Shown: one piece after another, positions 45,103-52,912 of the stretch | How the letters are laid out: the number at the start of each line of letters is the position of its first letter | Numbering within the stretch: the stretch's first letter is position 1 | Assembly: GCF_029254265.1 (NCBI RefSeq) | Contig: NZ_JAQWXX010000132.1 | Span: 62,001-126,000, forward strand | Direction: 5' to 3' | Length of the DNA: 64,000 bases | Source: Algoriphagus sp. | GTDB lineage: Bacteria > Bacteroidota > Bacteroidia > Cytophagales > Cyclobacteriaceae | Made by a program: the position numbers and the translations under genes | Notes under the pieces: generated by a model | Databases searched by the model: none | What the model was told of the DNA's origin: nothing | Seen by the model: the letters and a program-made list of their open reading frames with translations, nothing else

Positions 45103-45140
45103 ATTCGTTTTTCTAGTTTTACCAATCGTTTTTATCCATC

Positions 45141-46790
45141 ATGCTCAAATCCCTAAGCATCGCTAATTATGCCCTGATAGACCAGTTGCTTATGCAGCCC
45201 GGAGTAGGACTGAGTATGATTACCGGGGAAACTGGCGCAGGAAAATCGATTATGTTAGGTGCTGTGGGGATGCTGCTTGGTAATCGAGCAGATACTAAAG
45301 TCTTACTTCACGAAGATAAGAAATGTGTTATCGAAGGGGTTTTTGAAATCGGGAATTATGGCTTGATAAGCTTCTTTGAGAGTGAGGATTTGGATTATGA
45401 TTCCACATGTATTATCAGAAGAGAAATCAGCCCCAGTGGTAAGTCAAGATCTTTTATCAATGATACGCCGGTATTGCTTGAGACCCTCAAGATTCTAGGC
45501 GCCAAATTGATGGATGTTCATTCTCAGCATGACACCCTTCAATTAGGCTCTGGAGAATATCAACTTGGTTTGATCGATGCTTTTGCACAGACTAGCTCAG
45601 AGATAAAGGAGTATAAATCGAACTTTAGAATTTTTAAAGCTGCCCAAAAGAAATTTGAGGCTTTGCAACAACGTGCGATTGAGCTGAAAAAGGAAGCTGA
45701 CTTTAATGCTTTTCAACTCGAAGAACTCAGTGTGTTGGAGCTCCGAGAGGGTGAGCAACATGAACTGGAATCTTCTCAGGAAATTCTCGAAAATGCCGAA
45801 GAAATTAAGCAAAGGATGAATGAGATGCTTCATTTACTGCAAGACGAAGAGTTAGGGATTCTCAATGGAATGACTCAACTAAATCATGGAATGCAGGCGC
45901 TTTCTAAACTGGCTCATGTTTACGAAGAATTGAGGTCCCGTTTTCAATCTTTACTAATCGAATTGCAGGATATTGAGGAAACTCTTGGTCATGAGGAAAG
46001 TGCTGTAGAAGTAGATTTTGAAAAGCTTGAACATACAAGAGATCGATTGAGTAGGATTTATCAGCTTCAGAAAAAACATGGACTAGCTACAGTTGAAGAA
46101 TTGATGGCTTTGGAAAAAGAACTGGCTGAAAAAGTTTTTGAAGTTCAAAATCTGGAGGAAGTCCTTCAAGATACTGCTAAAGAGTTGGAGTTAGCTCAAG
46201 AAAATCTTTCTGGTTCAGGTTTAAAGCTTCAAAAAAAGCGGATTTCCTGTTTTAAAGCGTTTAGTAAAGAACTGGAGATTCTGCTTTCTGGCCTCGGTAT
46301 GGAAAACGCAAAAATTGAGTTTGAACATAAATCGATTTCACCGAATTCAAGTGGAATTGATGAAATCGAGATTCTCTTTTCTGCCAATAAAGGATCCGCT
46401 CCCCAGCCCTTGAAAAAGGTAGCTTCGGGGGGAGAATTTTCAAGACTACTTTTTGCGATCAAATATTTGATGGCAGATAAGATGGCATTGCCTACACTTA
46501 TTTTCGACGAAATAGATTCGGGTATTTCTGGAGAAGTAGCACTCAAAATGGTTGGGATGATGCAGGATATTTCTAAAAACCATCAGGTTATCTGCATTAC
46601 GCATTTGCCGCAAGTTGCTGGAAAAGGCGATGTTCACTTTTTTGTTTACAAAGACAACAGTTCGGAAAAGACGATAAGCAAAATAAAATTGTTGAATCGA
46701 GAAGAAAGAATTGAAGAGTTGGCAAAAATGATAGCTGGGGTTTCTCCATCTGCTTCAGCCTTGGAAAGTGCCAAGGAATTACTGCAGTAA
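45141..46790 (+). CDS. recN: DNA repair protein RecN
   Basis: RecN is an SMC-like ATPase that acts in double-strand break repair. Walker A is GETGAGKS (about residues 28-35). A long coiled coil occupies about 155-375 and is rich in Glu/Lys. The C-terminal head has the signature KVASGGEFSRLLFAIKYL and Walker B TLIFDEIDSGISGEVA, followed by CITHLPQVAG. At 549 residues the length is typical. It closes the run from bamD; the fabI gene follows with its own promoter region. Confidence 0.95.
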   Translation: MLKSLSIANYALIDQLLMQPGVGLSMITGETGAGKSIMLGAVGMLLGNRADTKVLLHEDKKCVIEGVFEIGNYGLISFFESEDLDYDSTCIIRREISPSGKSRSFINDTPVLLETLKILGAKLMDVHSQHDTLQLGSGEYQLGLIDAFAQTSSEIKEYKSNFRIFKAAQKKFEALQQRAIELKKEADFNAFQLEELSVLELREGEQHELESSQEILENAEEIKQRMNEMLHLLQDEELGILNGMTQLNHGMQALSKLAHVYEELRSRFQSLLIELQDIEETLGHEESAVEVDFEKLEHTRDRLSRIYQLQKKHGLATVEELMALEKELAEKVFEVQNLEEVLQDTAKELELAQENLSGSGLKLQKKRISCFKAFSKELEILLSGLGMENAKIEFEHKSISPNSSGIDEIEILFSANKGSAPQPLKKVASGGEFSRLLFAIKYLMADKMALPTLIFDEIDSGISGEVALKMVGMMQDISKNHQVICITHLPQVAGKGDVHFFVYKDNSSEKTISKIKLLNREERIEELAKMIAGVSPSASALESAKELLQ

Positions 46791-46835
46791 TTGCCCTGTT
46801 GTTACGGATTGAAGTCTAGAATCATATTTTTTACC

Positions 46836-46855
46836 TATTTTTGAACATATTTTTG
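46836..46855 (+). promoter_or_regulatory. Tandem -7 elements upstream of fabI
   Basis: Two copies of TATTTTTG lie at 46836-46843 and 46848-46855, both fitting TAnnTTTG. The nearest -33-like TTG (46809-46811) is 24 nt before the first. The second copy ends 19 nt before the ATG at 46875. Confidence 0.4.
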
Positions 46856-46874
46856 AAATCAACCCCATAGCTAT

Positions 46875-47690
46875 ATGCCAGAAAATTTGCTGAAAGGAAA
46901 AGTAGGAATCATCACAGGTGCACTGGATGAGAATTCAATTGCTTGGAAAACAGCGCTAAAAGCTAAAGAGCAAGGCGCTAAATTTGTCCTAACCAATGCC
47001 CCAATTGCTATGCGAATGGGAGCTATCAACGAACTAGCCCAGGAATGTAACACGATCGTGATTCCAGCTGACGCCACAAGTTTGGAAGATATAGAAAAAC
47101 TTTATACCGAAGCAAAGGAGTATCTCGGAGGTAATTTTGACTTCCTTTTACATTCTATTGGAATGTCACCAAATATTCGAAAAGGCAGATCTTATGGTGA
47201 TTTGAACTATGATTGGGCGATGAAATCTTATGATGTCTCGGCGATTTCTTTTCACAAGATGATGCAAGTAGCGGAAAAGCAGGATGTGATGAACGAATGG
47301 GCATCAATCGTTGGGTTATCCTACATTGCCGCACAGCGTGTTTTCCCTTTTTATACCGATATGGCAGATGCAAAAGCTTTACTAGAAAGCATCGCAAGAG
47401 GCTATGGTTACCGATTCGGAAAATTGAAGAAAGTAAGAGTAAATACGATTTCCCAATCGCCTACAAAAACTACTGCAGGAACAGGAATTGGAGGATTTGA
47501 CTCCTTTTTCAACTTTGCAGAATCGCTCTCACCACTAGGCAACGCTTCTGCAGAATCTTGTGCAGACTACATTGTCACTATGTTTTCAGACATGACGAGA
47601 ATGGTTACCATGCAGAATTTATTTCATGATGGTGGCTACTCATTTACCGGAATCTCAGAAGAGATGATGGAAAAAGTTAAAGATTTATAA
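46875..47690 (+). CDS. fabI: Enoyl-[acyl-carrier-protein] reductase FabI
   Basis: FabI reduces the enoyl-ACP double bond in each cycle of type II fatty acid synthesis. It has the SDR fold with NADH site at GIITGALDENSIAW and the FabI pattern Y150-x9-Y160-x6-K167 in LSYIAAQRVFPFYTDMADAKALLE, which binds triclosan-like inhibitors in the family. The segment VRVNTISQSPTKTTAGTGI is the mobile substrate loop. Length of 271 residues is usual. It is a single gene with two TATTTTTG boxes before it and a terminator after it. Confidence 0.93.
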   Translation: MPENLLKGKVGIITGALDENSIAWKTALKAKEQGAKFVLTNAPIAMRMGAINELAQECNTIVIPADATSLEDIEKLYTEAKEYLGGNFDFLLHSIGMSPNIRKGRSYGDLNYDWAMKSYDVSAISFHKMMQVAEKQDVMNEWASIVGLSYIAAQRVFPFYTDMADAKALLESIARGYGYRFGKLKKVRVNTISQSPTKTTAGTGIGGFDSFFNFAESLSPLGNASAESCADYIVTMFSDMTRMVTMQNLFHDGGYSFTGISEEMMEKVKDL

Positions 47691-47710
47691 CAACCACCAA
47701 CCTTATACCA

Positions 47711-47744
47711 AAAAGCCCTTTAGATTTTCTGAAGGGCTTTTTTT
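47711..47744 (+). terminator. Terminator after fabI
   Basis: The stem AAAGCCCTT / AAGGGCTTT has an 11-nt loop and runs into a T-tract. It begins 21 nt after the fabI stop. Confidence 0.85.
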
Positions 47745-47836
47745 ATGCTTTCCTTTGTCAAAAGGCAGTTTTTTGTTGAAGGATTTTCAGCTATCTTATT
47801 GATCTGAATTTACCACCATACCTTATGAAATCTAGC

Positions 47837-47852
47837 ATGACTAAAAAGTCAT
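47837..47852. promoter_or_regulatory. Small dyad upstream of the amidohydrolase gene
   Basis: ATGACT and AGTCAT flank an AAAA centre, making a 16-bp hyphenated palindrome, 63 nt before the ATG at 47915. It could be an operator or an RNA hairpin. No promoter box is obvious beside it. Confidence 0.3.
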
Positions 47853-47914
47853 ACACTCGGATGATTATATTCTGCGAGATTCTATATGACAATTGAAAAG
47901 AAAATTATAAACAA

Positions 47915-49507
47915 ATGAAAAAGAACTTTACACTACTCCTTTTACTCGCTTTTTGGACTTTGCTTCCAGCACTCTCTCAAATCCAACCAGCCCCAGACCG
48001 TGCTGAAGGCGACGGACAATACGGACGATTGATACTTCGGGGAGTCACCTTAATCGATGGGACAGGAGCGCCTCCGATAGGCCCAGTGGATATCGTAGTA
48101 GAGAAAAATAAAATTGCTCAAATTCAGGTGGTAGGTTATCCTGGGCTTCCGATCCCAGAAAGCAGACGTCCAAAGGCTGGGCCAAATGACAAAGTATATG
48201 AGCTCGAAGGTCATTATTTACTTCCTGGGTTTATTGATTCACACGCCCATATTGGTGGAGAAGGGCAGGGTACTCCAGCTGAATATGTTTACAAACTTTG
48301 GATGGCTCATGGAATCACTTCTGTGAGAGATCCTTCTGCAGGAAATGGATTGGATTGGGTGCTAGAGCAAAAGAAAAGATCAGCTGCCAATGAGATTACT
48401 GCCCCTAGGCTATTTGCGTATACATCTTTTGGACAAAAAGCTGAAAAACCAATTACAACTCCCGAGCAAGCAAAAGCTTGGGTTAATGAAAATAAATCTA
48501 AAGGTGCTGATGGGATTAAGTTTTTTGGAGCAAGTCCTGAAGTCATGCAGGCAGCTATCTCAGAAAACAAGCGTTTGGGACTTCGTTCGGCGATGCATCA
48601 TCAACAACTAGATGTGGCAAGATGGAATGTGTTGAATTCGGCACGGGCCGGATTGACTTCGATGGAGCATTGGTATGGTCTTCCCGAGGCATTATTTGAA
48701 GATCGTACGATTCAGGATTTTCGATTAGATTACAACTATCAGAATGAGCAGCATCGATTTGGAGAAGCCGGAAAGCTCTGGAAGCAAGCCGCAGCACCCT
48801 ATTCGGAGCATTGGAATAATGTAATGAATGAGCTTTTGGAGCTTGATTTCACTCTTGATCCGACATTCAATATTTATGAGGCTAATCGGGATCTGATGCG
48901 GGCGAGAACTGCAGAGTGGCATCCCGTTTATACGCTACCTTCCCTTTGGAAATACTACCAGCCTAGTCGACAATCTCACGGTTCTTATTGGTTTGATTGG
49001 ACTACGGAGGAGGAGATTCAGTGGAAGGAGAATTACCGCCTTTGGATGACGTTCATCAATGAGTACAAAAATCGTGGAGGAAGAGTTACGGCAGGTTCAG
49101 ACTCTGGTTTTATTTATCAGTTGTATGGTTTTGCTTATATCAGAGAATTAGAATTGCTTCGAGAAGCAGGGTTTCATCCTTTGGAAGTCATTCGGTCAGC
49201 TACAATGTACGGTGCAGAACTTCTAGGTATGGAAAAGGAAATTGGAACTGTGGAGGTTGGTAAATTGGCCGATTTTGTAATTCTTGAAGAGAATCCACTT
49301 CAAAACTTAAAGGTTTTGTATGGAACTGGTGCAATCAGACTTGATGAAAATAACCAGCCTATTCGAGTGGGCGGAGTAAAATATACCGTCAAAGACGGAA
49401 TCGTTTACGATGCCAAAAAATTATTGGATGATGTAAAAGTAATGGTTGAAAAGGCCAAGGCTGAAGGAAATGTCATACTAAAGCAACCTGGATTGGATTG
49501 GGAATAA
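47915..49507 (+). CDS. Secreted amidohydrolase-family protein
   Basis: This 530-residue metallo-hydrolase has a signal peptide (1-22, ending ALSQ). Metal ligands are the HxH in PGFIDSHAHIGG, a likely carboxylated lysine in GADGIKFFGASP, a histidine in SAMHHQQ and the aspartate in TAGSDSGF. The C-terminal segment with GTVEVGKLADFVILEENPLQNL is the usual end of imidazolonepropionase-like amidohydrolases. It is longer than cytosolic members (about 400) by an insert near residues 240-330. The substrate may be a cyclic dipeptide, amide or imide; nothing decides. The start ATG lies after an A-rich stretch. Confidence 0.8.
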   Translation: MKKNFTLLLLLAFWTLLPALSQIQPAPDRAEGDGQYGRLILRGVTLIDGTGAPPIGPVDIVVEKNKIAQIQVVGYPGLPIPESRRPKAGPNDKVYELEGHYLLPGFIDSHAHIGGEGQGTPAEYVYKLWMAHGITSVRDPSAGNGLDWVLEQKKRSAANEITAPRLFAYTSFGQKAEKPITTPEQAKAWVNENKSKGADGIKFFGASPEVMQAAISENKRLGLRSAMHHQQLDVARWNVLNSARAGLTSMEHWYGLPEALFEDRTIQDFRLDYNYQNEQHRFGEAGKLWKQAAAPYSEHWNNVMNELLELDFTLDPTFNIYEANRDLMRARTAEWHPVYTLPSLWKYYQPSRQSHGSYWFDWTTEEEIQWKENYRLWMTFINEYKNRGGRVTAGSDSGFIYQLYGFAYIRELELLREAGFHPLEVIRSATMYGAELLGMEKEIGTVEVGKLADFVILEENPLQNLKVLYGTGAIRLDENNQPIRVGGVKYTVKDGIVYDAKKLLDDVKVMVEKAKAEGNVILKQPGLDWE

Positions 49508-49556
49508 AAATTTCCTTCTAAATAGATTGTTTATAAGATCATAAACCAAATCAAAA

Positions 49557-50357
49557 ATGGCAGAGATAGATATAAATGGGGCTAAAATCTACTATCAAGA
49601 CACTGGGATGGGAGAGGAGACCATTGTGTTTTCACATGGGTTATTATATTCCAACCGTATGTTTCAGGATCAGATTGATTTTCTGAAAACAAACTATCGA
49701 GTCATTGCCTATGATCACCGTGGTCAAGGACAAAGTGAATCTATTGGTCCTTTTGACATGGAGACCCTGACTGAGGATGCTGCACAGATTATCAAAAAAT
49801 TGGTAAAGGGACCTGTTCACTTTGCAGGACTTTCGATGGGAGGATTTGTGGGGATGAGACTTGCGGCACGCCACTCAAAATTGATCAAAAGTCTTATTCT
49901 ACTTGATACCTCTGCCAACCCAGAGCCGGTTGAAAACTTACCAAAATATAAAATGCTTAATGGTATCGTGAAATGGTTTGGGGTTATACCTCCAGTAGCC
50001 AATCAAGTCATGCCGATTATGTTTGCTCAAAGTTGGCTTAATGACCCCATTAATAAAGAGTCAATTAAGTTTTGGAAAAAGCAACTGAGTTCAAATAAAA
50101 AATCAATTACTGGACCGGTTGAGGGAGTGATCTATCGGAAGGGAGTGGAGAATGAGCTTTCAAAAATCAACTGTCCAGCCATGATTATAGTCGGGGATGA
50201 GGATGTAGCTACAAAACCTGAAAAAGCTAAATTTATCCAAATGGGTATAAAAGGTTCCAAACTACATATGGTGACTGGAGCGGGTCATAGTAGTAGCATT
50301 GAAAAACCTGAAGAAATAAATAAATTAATAAAAGAGTGGTTGATCCAGATTAAATAA
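49557..50357 (+). CDS. Alpha/beta hydrolase
   Basis: The 266-residue cytoplasmic hydrolase has the nucleophile elbow GLSMGGF with S93. The oxyanion region is SHGLLYSNRMF, the acid is likely the aspartate in VGDEDVATKP, and the histidine is in GAGHSSSIEKP. The lid region is at about 120-195. Family members include 3-oxoadipate enol-lactonases, haloperoxidase-like enzymes and esterases. Specificity is not predictable. It stands 49 nt after the amidohydrolase and ends at a bidirectional terminator. Confidence 0.85.
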   Translation: MAEIDINGAKIYYQDTGMGEETIVFSHGLLYSNRMFQDQIDFLKTNYRVIAYDHRGQGQSESIGPFDMETLTEDAAQIIKKLVKGPVHFAGLSMGGFVGMRLAARHSKLIKSLILLDTSANPEPVENLPKYKMLNGIVKWFGVIPPVANQVMPIMFAQSWLNDPINKESIKFWKKQLSSNKKSITGPVEGVIYRKGVENELSKINCPAMIIVGDEDVATKPEKAKFIQMGIKGSKLHMVTGAGHSSSIEKPEEINKLIKEWLIQIK

Positions 50358-50383
50358 AAAAAGCCCTTAAAGGGCTTTTTTTA
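50355..50383. terminator. Bidirectional terminator between hydrolase and GH16 genes
   Basis: AAGCCCTT and AAGGGCTT form a tight stem with A-run before and T-run after, so it works on both strands. On the reverse strand it overlaps the stop codon of the GH16 gene. Confidence 0.8.
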
Positions 50384-51250
50384 AGGATTTACTTGAAACA
50401 CTCTGACATAATCTACAATCATATGTTGGGGAAATGTTGTTGAATTATCAGGCGATCCTGGCCAATCTCCTCCTACAGCTACGTTGAAAATAAAGAAGAA
50501 TTGTCTTCTGAATTCATCTAGTTCAGCTGGAGTTGTATCTATGACATGATATTGAATGTCATCGATAAACCAACGAATAGTGGTAGCATCCCAAGTGATT
50601 GAATAAACATGGAATTCATCTGCCAGCGTTCCAGTTGTAAGCTTTTTTTCACCACCGAATTGGGCTCTTGAGCCATTATTATCCCAGTGGACTGTGCCAT
50701 GAACGGTATTCTCTCTGCCTTGGCCACCTATCATCTCCATGATATCGATTTCTCCACATGCTGGCCATCCGACAGTGTTGAAATTTGACCCGAGCATCCA
50801 TAGTGCAGGCCATAATCCTTGGCCTCTAGGCATTACGGCTCTTATATCTATTCGTCCGTATCGAAATTGTTGTTTATTGAGGGTAATCAATCGAGAAGAA
50901 GTGTATTCACTTCCTTCAAAAGATTCTTTTTTTGCCGTAATAATGAGATTTCCATCTTGTAGAGAAGTATTTTCTCTTCGATAGAATTGAAGTTCATTAT
51001 TGCCCCAACCATTTTGTCCTCGTCCTGTTTCAAAAGACCAATTAGATGTATTCAGACTATTTCCGGTAAAGTCATCCTCCCACACTAAGGTCATTCCTCC
51101 ATAAGAGTTTGGTGAAGTGAAACCAGTCGTCGGGATAGAGATTTTAGCCGAACTGCCTCCAGGAGTATTAGGACTCTCGTCATCACCGCAAGCTGTAATA
51201 AAGCTAAGGACAAAAAGAGAAAGAATTATTTTTATTTTTTTCATAATCAA
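50381..51250 (-). CDS. Surface-exposed GH16 glycoside hydrolase lipoprotein (beta-glucanase/laminarinase-like)
   Basis: This 289-residue lipoprotein has lipobox FITAC with lipidated C21, followed by GDDES, an acidic signal that in Bacteroidota sends lipoproteins to the outer surface. The GH16 catalytic motif GEIDIMEMIG holds the nucleophile E167, D169 and acid/base E172. The substrate cleft signatures VWEDDFTGN and GPALWMLG-like GLWPALWMLG are present. Substrates are likely beta-1,3 or mixed-linkage glucans, or similar marine polysaccharides. Upstream on the same strand is a tandem-repeat lipoprotein gene; a 15-bp hairpin stands between. The frame could begin at ATG 51250 or 51244. Confidence 0.88.
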   Translation of the reverse strand: MIMKKIKIILSLFVLSFITACGDDESPNTPGGSSAKISIPTTGFTSPNSYGGMTLVWEDDFTGNSLNTSNWSFETGRGQNGWGNNELQFYRRENTSLQDGNLIITAKKESFEGSEYTSSRLITLNKQQFRYGRIDIRAVMPRGQGLWPALWMLGSNFNTVGWPACGEIDIMEMIGGQGRENTVHGTVHWDNNGSRAQFGGEKKLTTGTLADEFHVYSITWDATTIRWFIDDIQYHVIDTTPAELDEFRRQFFFIFNVAVGGDWPGSPDNSTTFPQHMIVDYVRVFQVNP

Positions 51251-51264
51251 TAGGATTATAAATG

Positions 51265-51299
51265 ATAATACCCGCCTACACTAGGTAGGCGGGTATTAT
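51265..51299. other. Intercistronic 15-bp stem-loop
   Basis: The arms ATAATACCCGCCTAC and GTAGGCGGGTATTAT pair exactly over 15 bp with a 5-nt loop (ACTAG). No T-tract follows on either strand, so it is not a standard terminator. It lies between the tandem-repeat lipoprotein gene and the GH16 gene and may adjust mRNA stability or the relative expression of the two. Confidence 0.65.
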
Positions 51300-51306
51300 G
51301 AAAATA

Positions 51307-52707
51307 TTAGGCTGACACTAAAGTAAATGTCCACCTTACTGATCCACCTACATTGATCTCAAGAACCATTCTTTTGGTAGTTCCATCAGAAGTAAGGCTT
51401 AGCACGTCATAAGTCACTTCGTTTGGTACAGGTACATTTGGCAGTTCACCACCATTGACTGCCTTAGGAAGTACTACGTGTGCACCAGTTCCTATTAGTT
51501 TTAGCTTACCGCCACTTAATTCGTAAGTGTAAGTACCAGCTCCATCATGAGGCGCAAGAGGTGTTCCACAAGTAGGGTCACTCACACCTTGCCATGGTTC
51601 TAACCAAGTGGAGTTACCCATTTCAATGGAGAAATCTCCGTTAGCATCAAATGTGTAAATATCATCGAATAGACAATCTCTTCCTGTTACATCGCTTAAT
51701 GGATTAGAGAAGAATACTTGGTTACCATCTCCTACTACGAAAGCGCCTGCTTCTGGTGCAATCTTCCAATTACCCTCGATAGTTGTCGCTGCAGGAGCAT
51801 CTGCTCCAGAAATTAATTTGAATGTCCACCAAGCTCCAGGGCTAACTTGGATATGAAGTGTCATTCTTTTTACATTACCAGTTTGAGACTGATCAGCAAT
51901 GGTGTAAGTAATTTGATTAGCTGGCGTATCTCCTGCTGCAAGCTCTCCATTATTAAATACTTTGGCTAAGCCAACATGAGCACCTACTCCTACAAGAGTT
52001 AGGCTTGTAGATGAATAAGAATAAGTATAACTTCCTTTGCCGTCAAAAGGAGCAATTGGAGTCCCGCATGCATCTGAATTAACTCCTTGCCAAGGCTCTA
52101 GCCAAGTAGCATCTCCCATATCGATTTTGAACGTACCGTCTGGCTCGAATGTATACGTATCATCATAAAAACATGCTCTTGTAGTAATCTGGCCAGCGTT
52201 GATAGAGAAGAAATCTCCAGTGCCGGGGCCTGGTCCTACCGCTAATGAACCTGGAACTTGCTCCATTGACCAAACCCCAGTGATGTCAAATGCAGGTTTG
52301 GCAGGTGCCACAGTAAATGAAACGTTATCAACGCTTGAGTTACCATTAGAATCACGTGCAGTAACATCGAAATTGTAATCACCAGCCGGGAAACCACCAG
52401 CCACTCGAATAGTTACAGTTTGCGTCCATCCAGTCAAAACTTCTTTTCCTGAAGCTATGGAAGCACCACCACTTGTGATCACGTAGTCAAGCTCGCCGAG
52501 GCTACTAATTTTACTTCCTTCGACAGCATCTTTAAGGGTGACACTGATCACAAAATCTTCGTCTTCAGTGGTTCCACTTGTGATAGCTCCTAGTTGAATA
52601 CTTGGTGCAGTATCTACAATTGGAATATCTGCAAAACCGTTGTCGCAAGCAGATATAATGAGCGCTGAAAAGAGCACCAATAATCCGTTTTGAATTAAAT
52701 TTTTCAT
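51307..52707 (-). CDS. Tandem-repeat surface lipoprotein, probably glycan-binding
   Basis: The start chosen is ATG at 52707 (MKNLIQNGLL), because the longer frame from 52737 adds ten charged residues before the signal peptide. Lipobox ISAC places the lipidated cysteine at residue 21. Residues about 30-135 form an Ig/PKD-like domain (SIQLGAITSGTTEDEDFVISVTL). Two homologous units follow at about 142-301 and 310-466. Each has the pattern (D/N)xTWLEPWQGV, CGTPxAPxDG and RWTF or WWTF near its end. I do not recognise the family. Its position upstream of a GH16 lipoprotein suggests a glycan-binding accessory protein. It has a good promoter upstream. Confidence 0.75.
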   Translation of the reverse strand: MKNLIQNGLLVLFSALIISACDNGFADIPIVDTAPSIQLGAITSGTTEDEDFVISVTLKDAVEGSKISSLGELDYVITSGGASIASGKEVLTGWTQTVTIRVAGGFPAGDYNFDVTARDSNGNSSVDNVSFTVAPAKPAFDITGVWSMEQVPGSLAVGPGPGTGDFFSINAGQITTRACFYDDTYTFEPDGTFKIDMGDATWLEPWQGVNSDACGTPIAPFDGKGSYTYSYSSTSLTLVGVGAHVGLAKVFNNGELAAGDTPANQITYTIADQSQTGNVKRMTLHIQVSPGAWWTFKLISGADAPAATTIEGNWKIAPEAGAFVVGDGNQVFFSNPLSDVTGRDCLFDDIYTFDANGDFSIEMGNSTWLEPWQGVSDPTCGTPLAPHDGAGTYTYELSGGKLKLIGTGAHVVLPKAVNGGELPNVPVPNEVTYDVLSLTSDGTTKRMVLEINVGGSVRWTFTLVSA

Positions 52708-52752
52708 GGGTTTATTTTTTTTCTCAAATAAGCCCATATAGTTTTGAAATTA

Positions 52753-52784
52753 CAAAACTAAGTATGCTACAAGATTTCATCAAA
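52753..52784 (-). promoter_or_regulatory. Promoter of the tandem-repeat lipoprotein/GH16 operon
   Basis: On the reverse strand TTTG (52784-52781), a 20-nt spacer and TAGTTTTG (52760-52753) match the Bacteroidota promoter consensus. The -7 box ends 45 nt before the ATG at 52707. Confidence 0.6.
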
Positions 52785-52806
52785 TGGAATTTTTTAATAC
52801 ATCAAA

Positions 52807-52826
52807 AATTCATCATTTTGTGAATT
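52807..52826. promoter_or_regulatory. Hyphenated dyad in the divergent intergenic region
   Basis: AATTCA and TGAATT are separated by 8 nt, upstream of the lipoprotein/GH16 promoter. It may be an operator for the divergent regulator or another factor. The dyad is short and AT-rich, so chance cannot be excluded. Confidence 0.3.
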
Positions 52827-52872
52827 ATCTTCTATTTAATTGAATTGAGCTTGGTTTTAAATTATTTCGACT

Positions 52873-52900
52873 TTCGCAAGACTGCGAATGTCTTTTCGCA
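52873..52900. promoter_or_regulatory. Three TTCGCA half-sites before the propeller regulator
   Basis: TTCGCA (52873-52878), its inverse TGCGAA (52883-52888) and TTCGCA again (52895-52900) lie just upstream of the regulator's ATG (52913). The first two form a perfect hyphenated dyad with a 4-nt centre. They could be a binding site for the LuxR-type domain of the regulator itself (autoregulation), which is inferred only from position and symmetry. Confidence 0.45.
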
Positions 52901-52912
52901 AAAGGGCAGTGT

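Noticed and set aside
52708..52737. Longer start of the tandem-repeat lipoprotein
   Set aside because: Ten charged residues in front of the signal peptide are not typical; ATG at 52707 was chosen.
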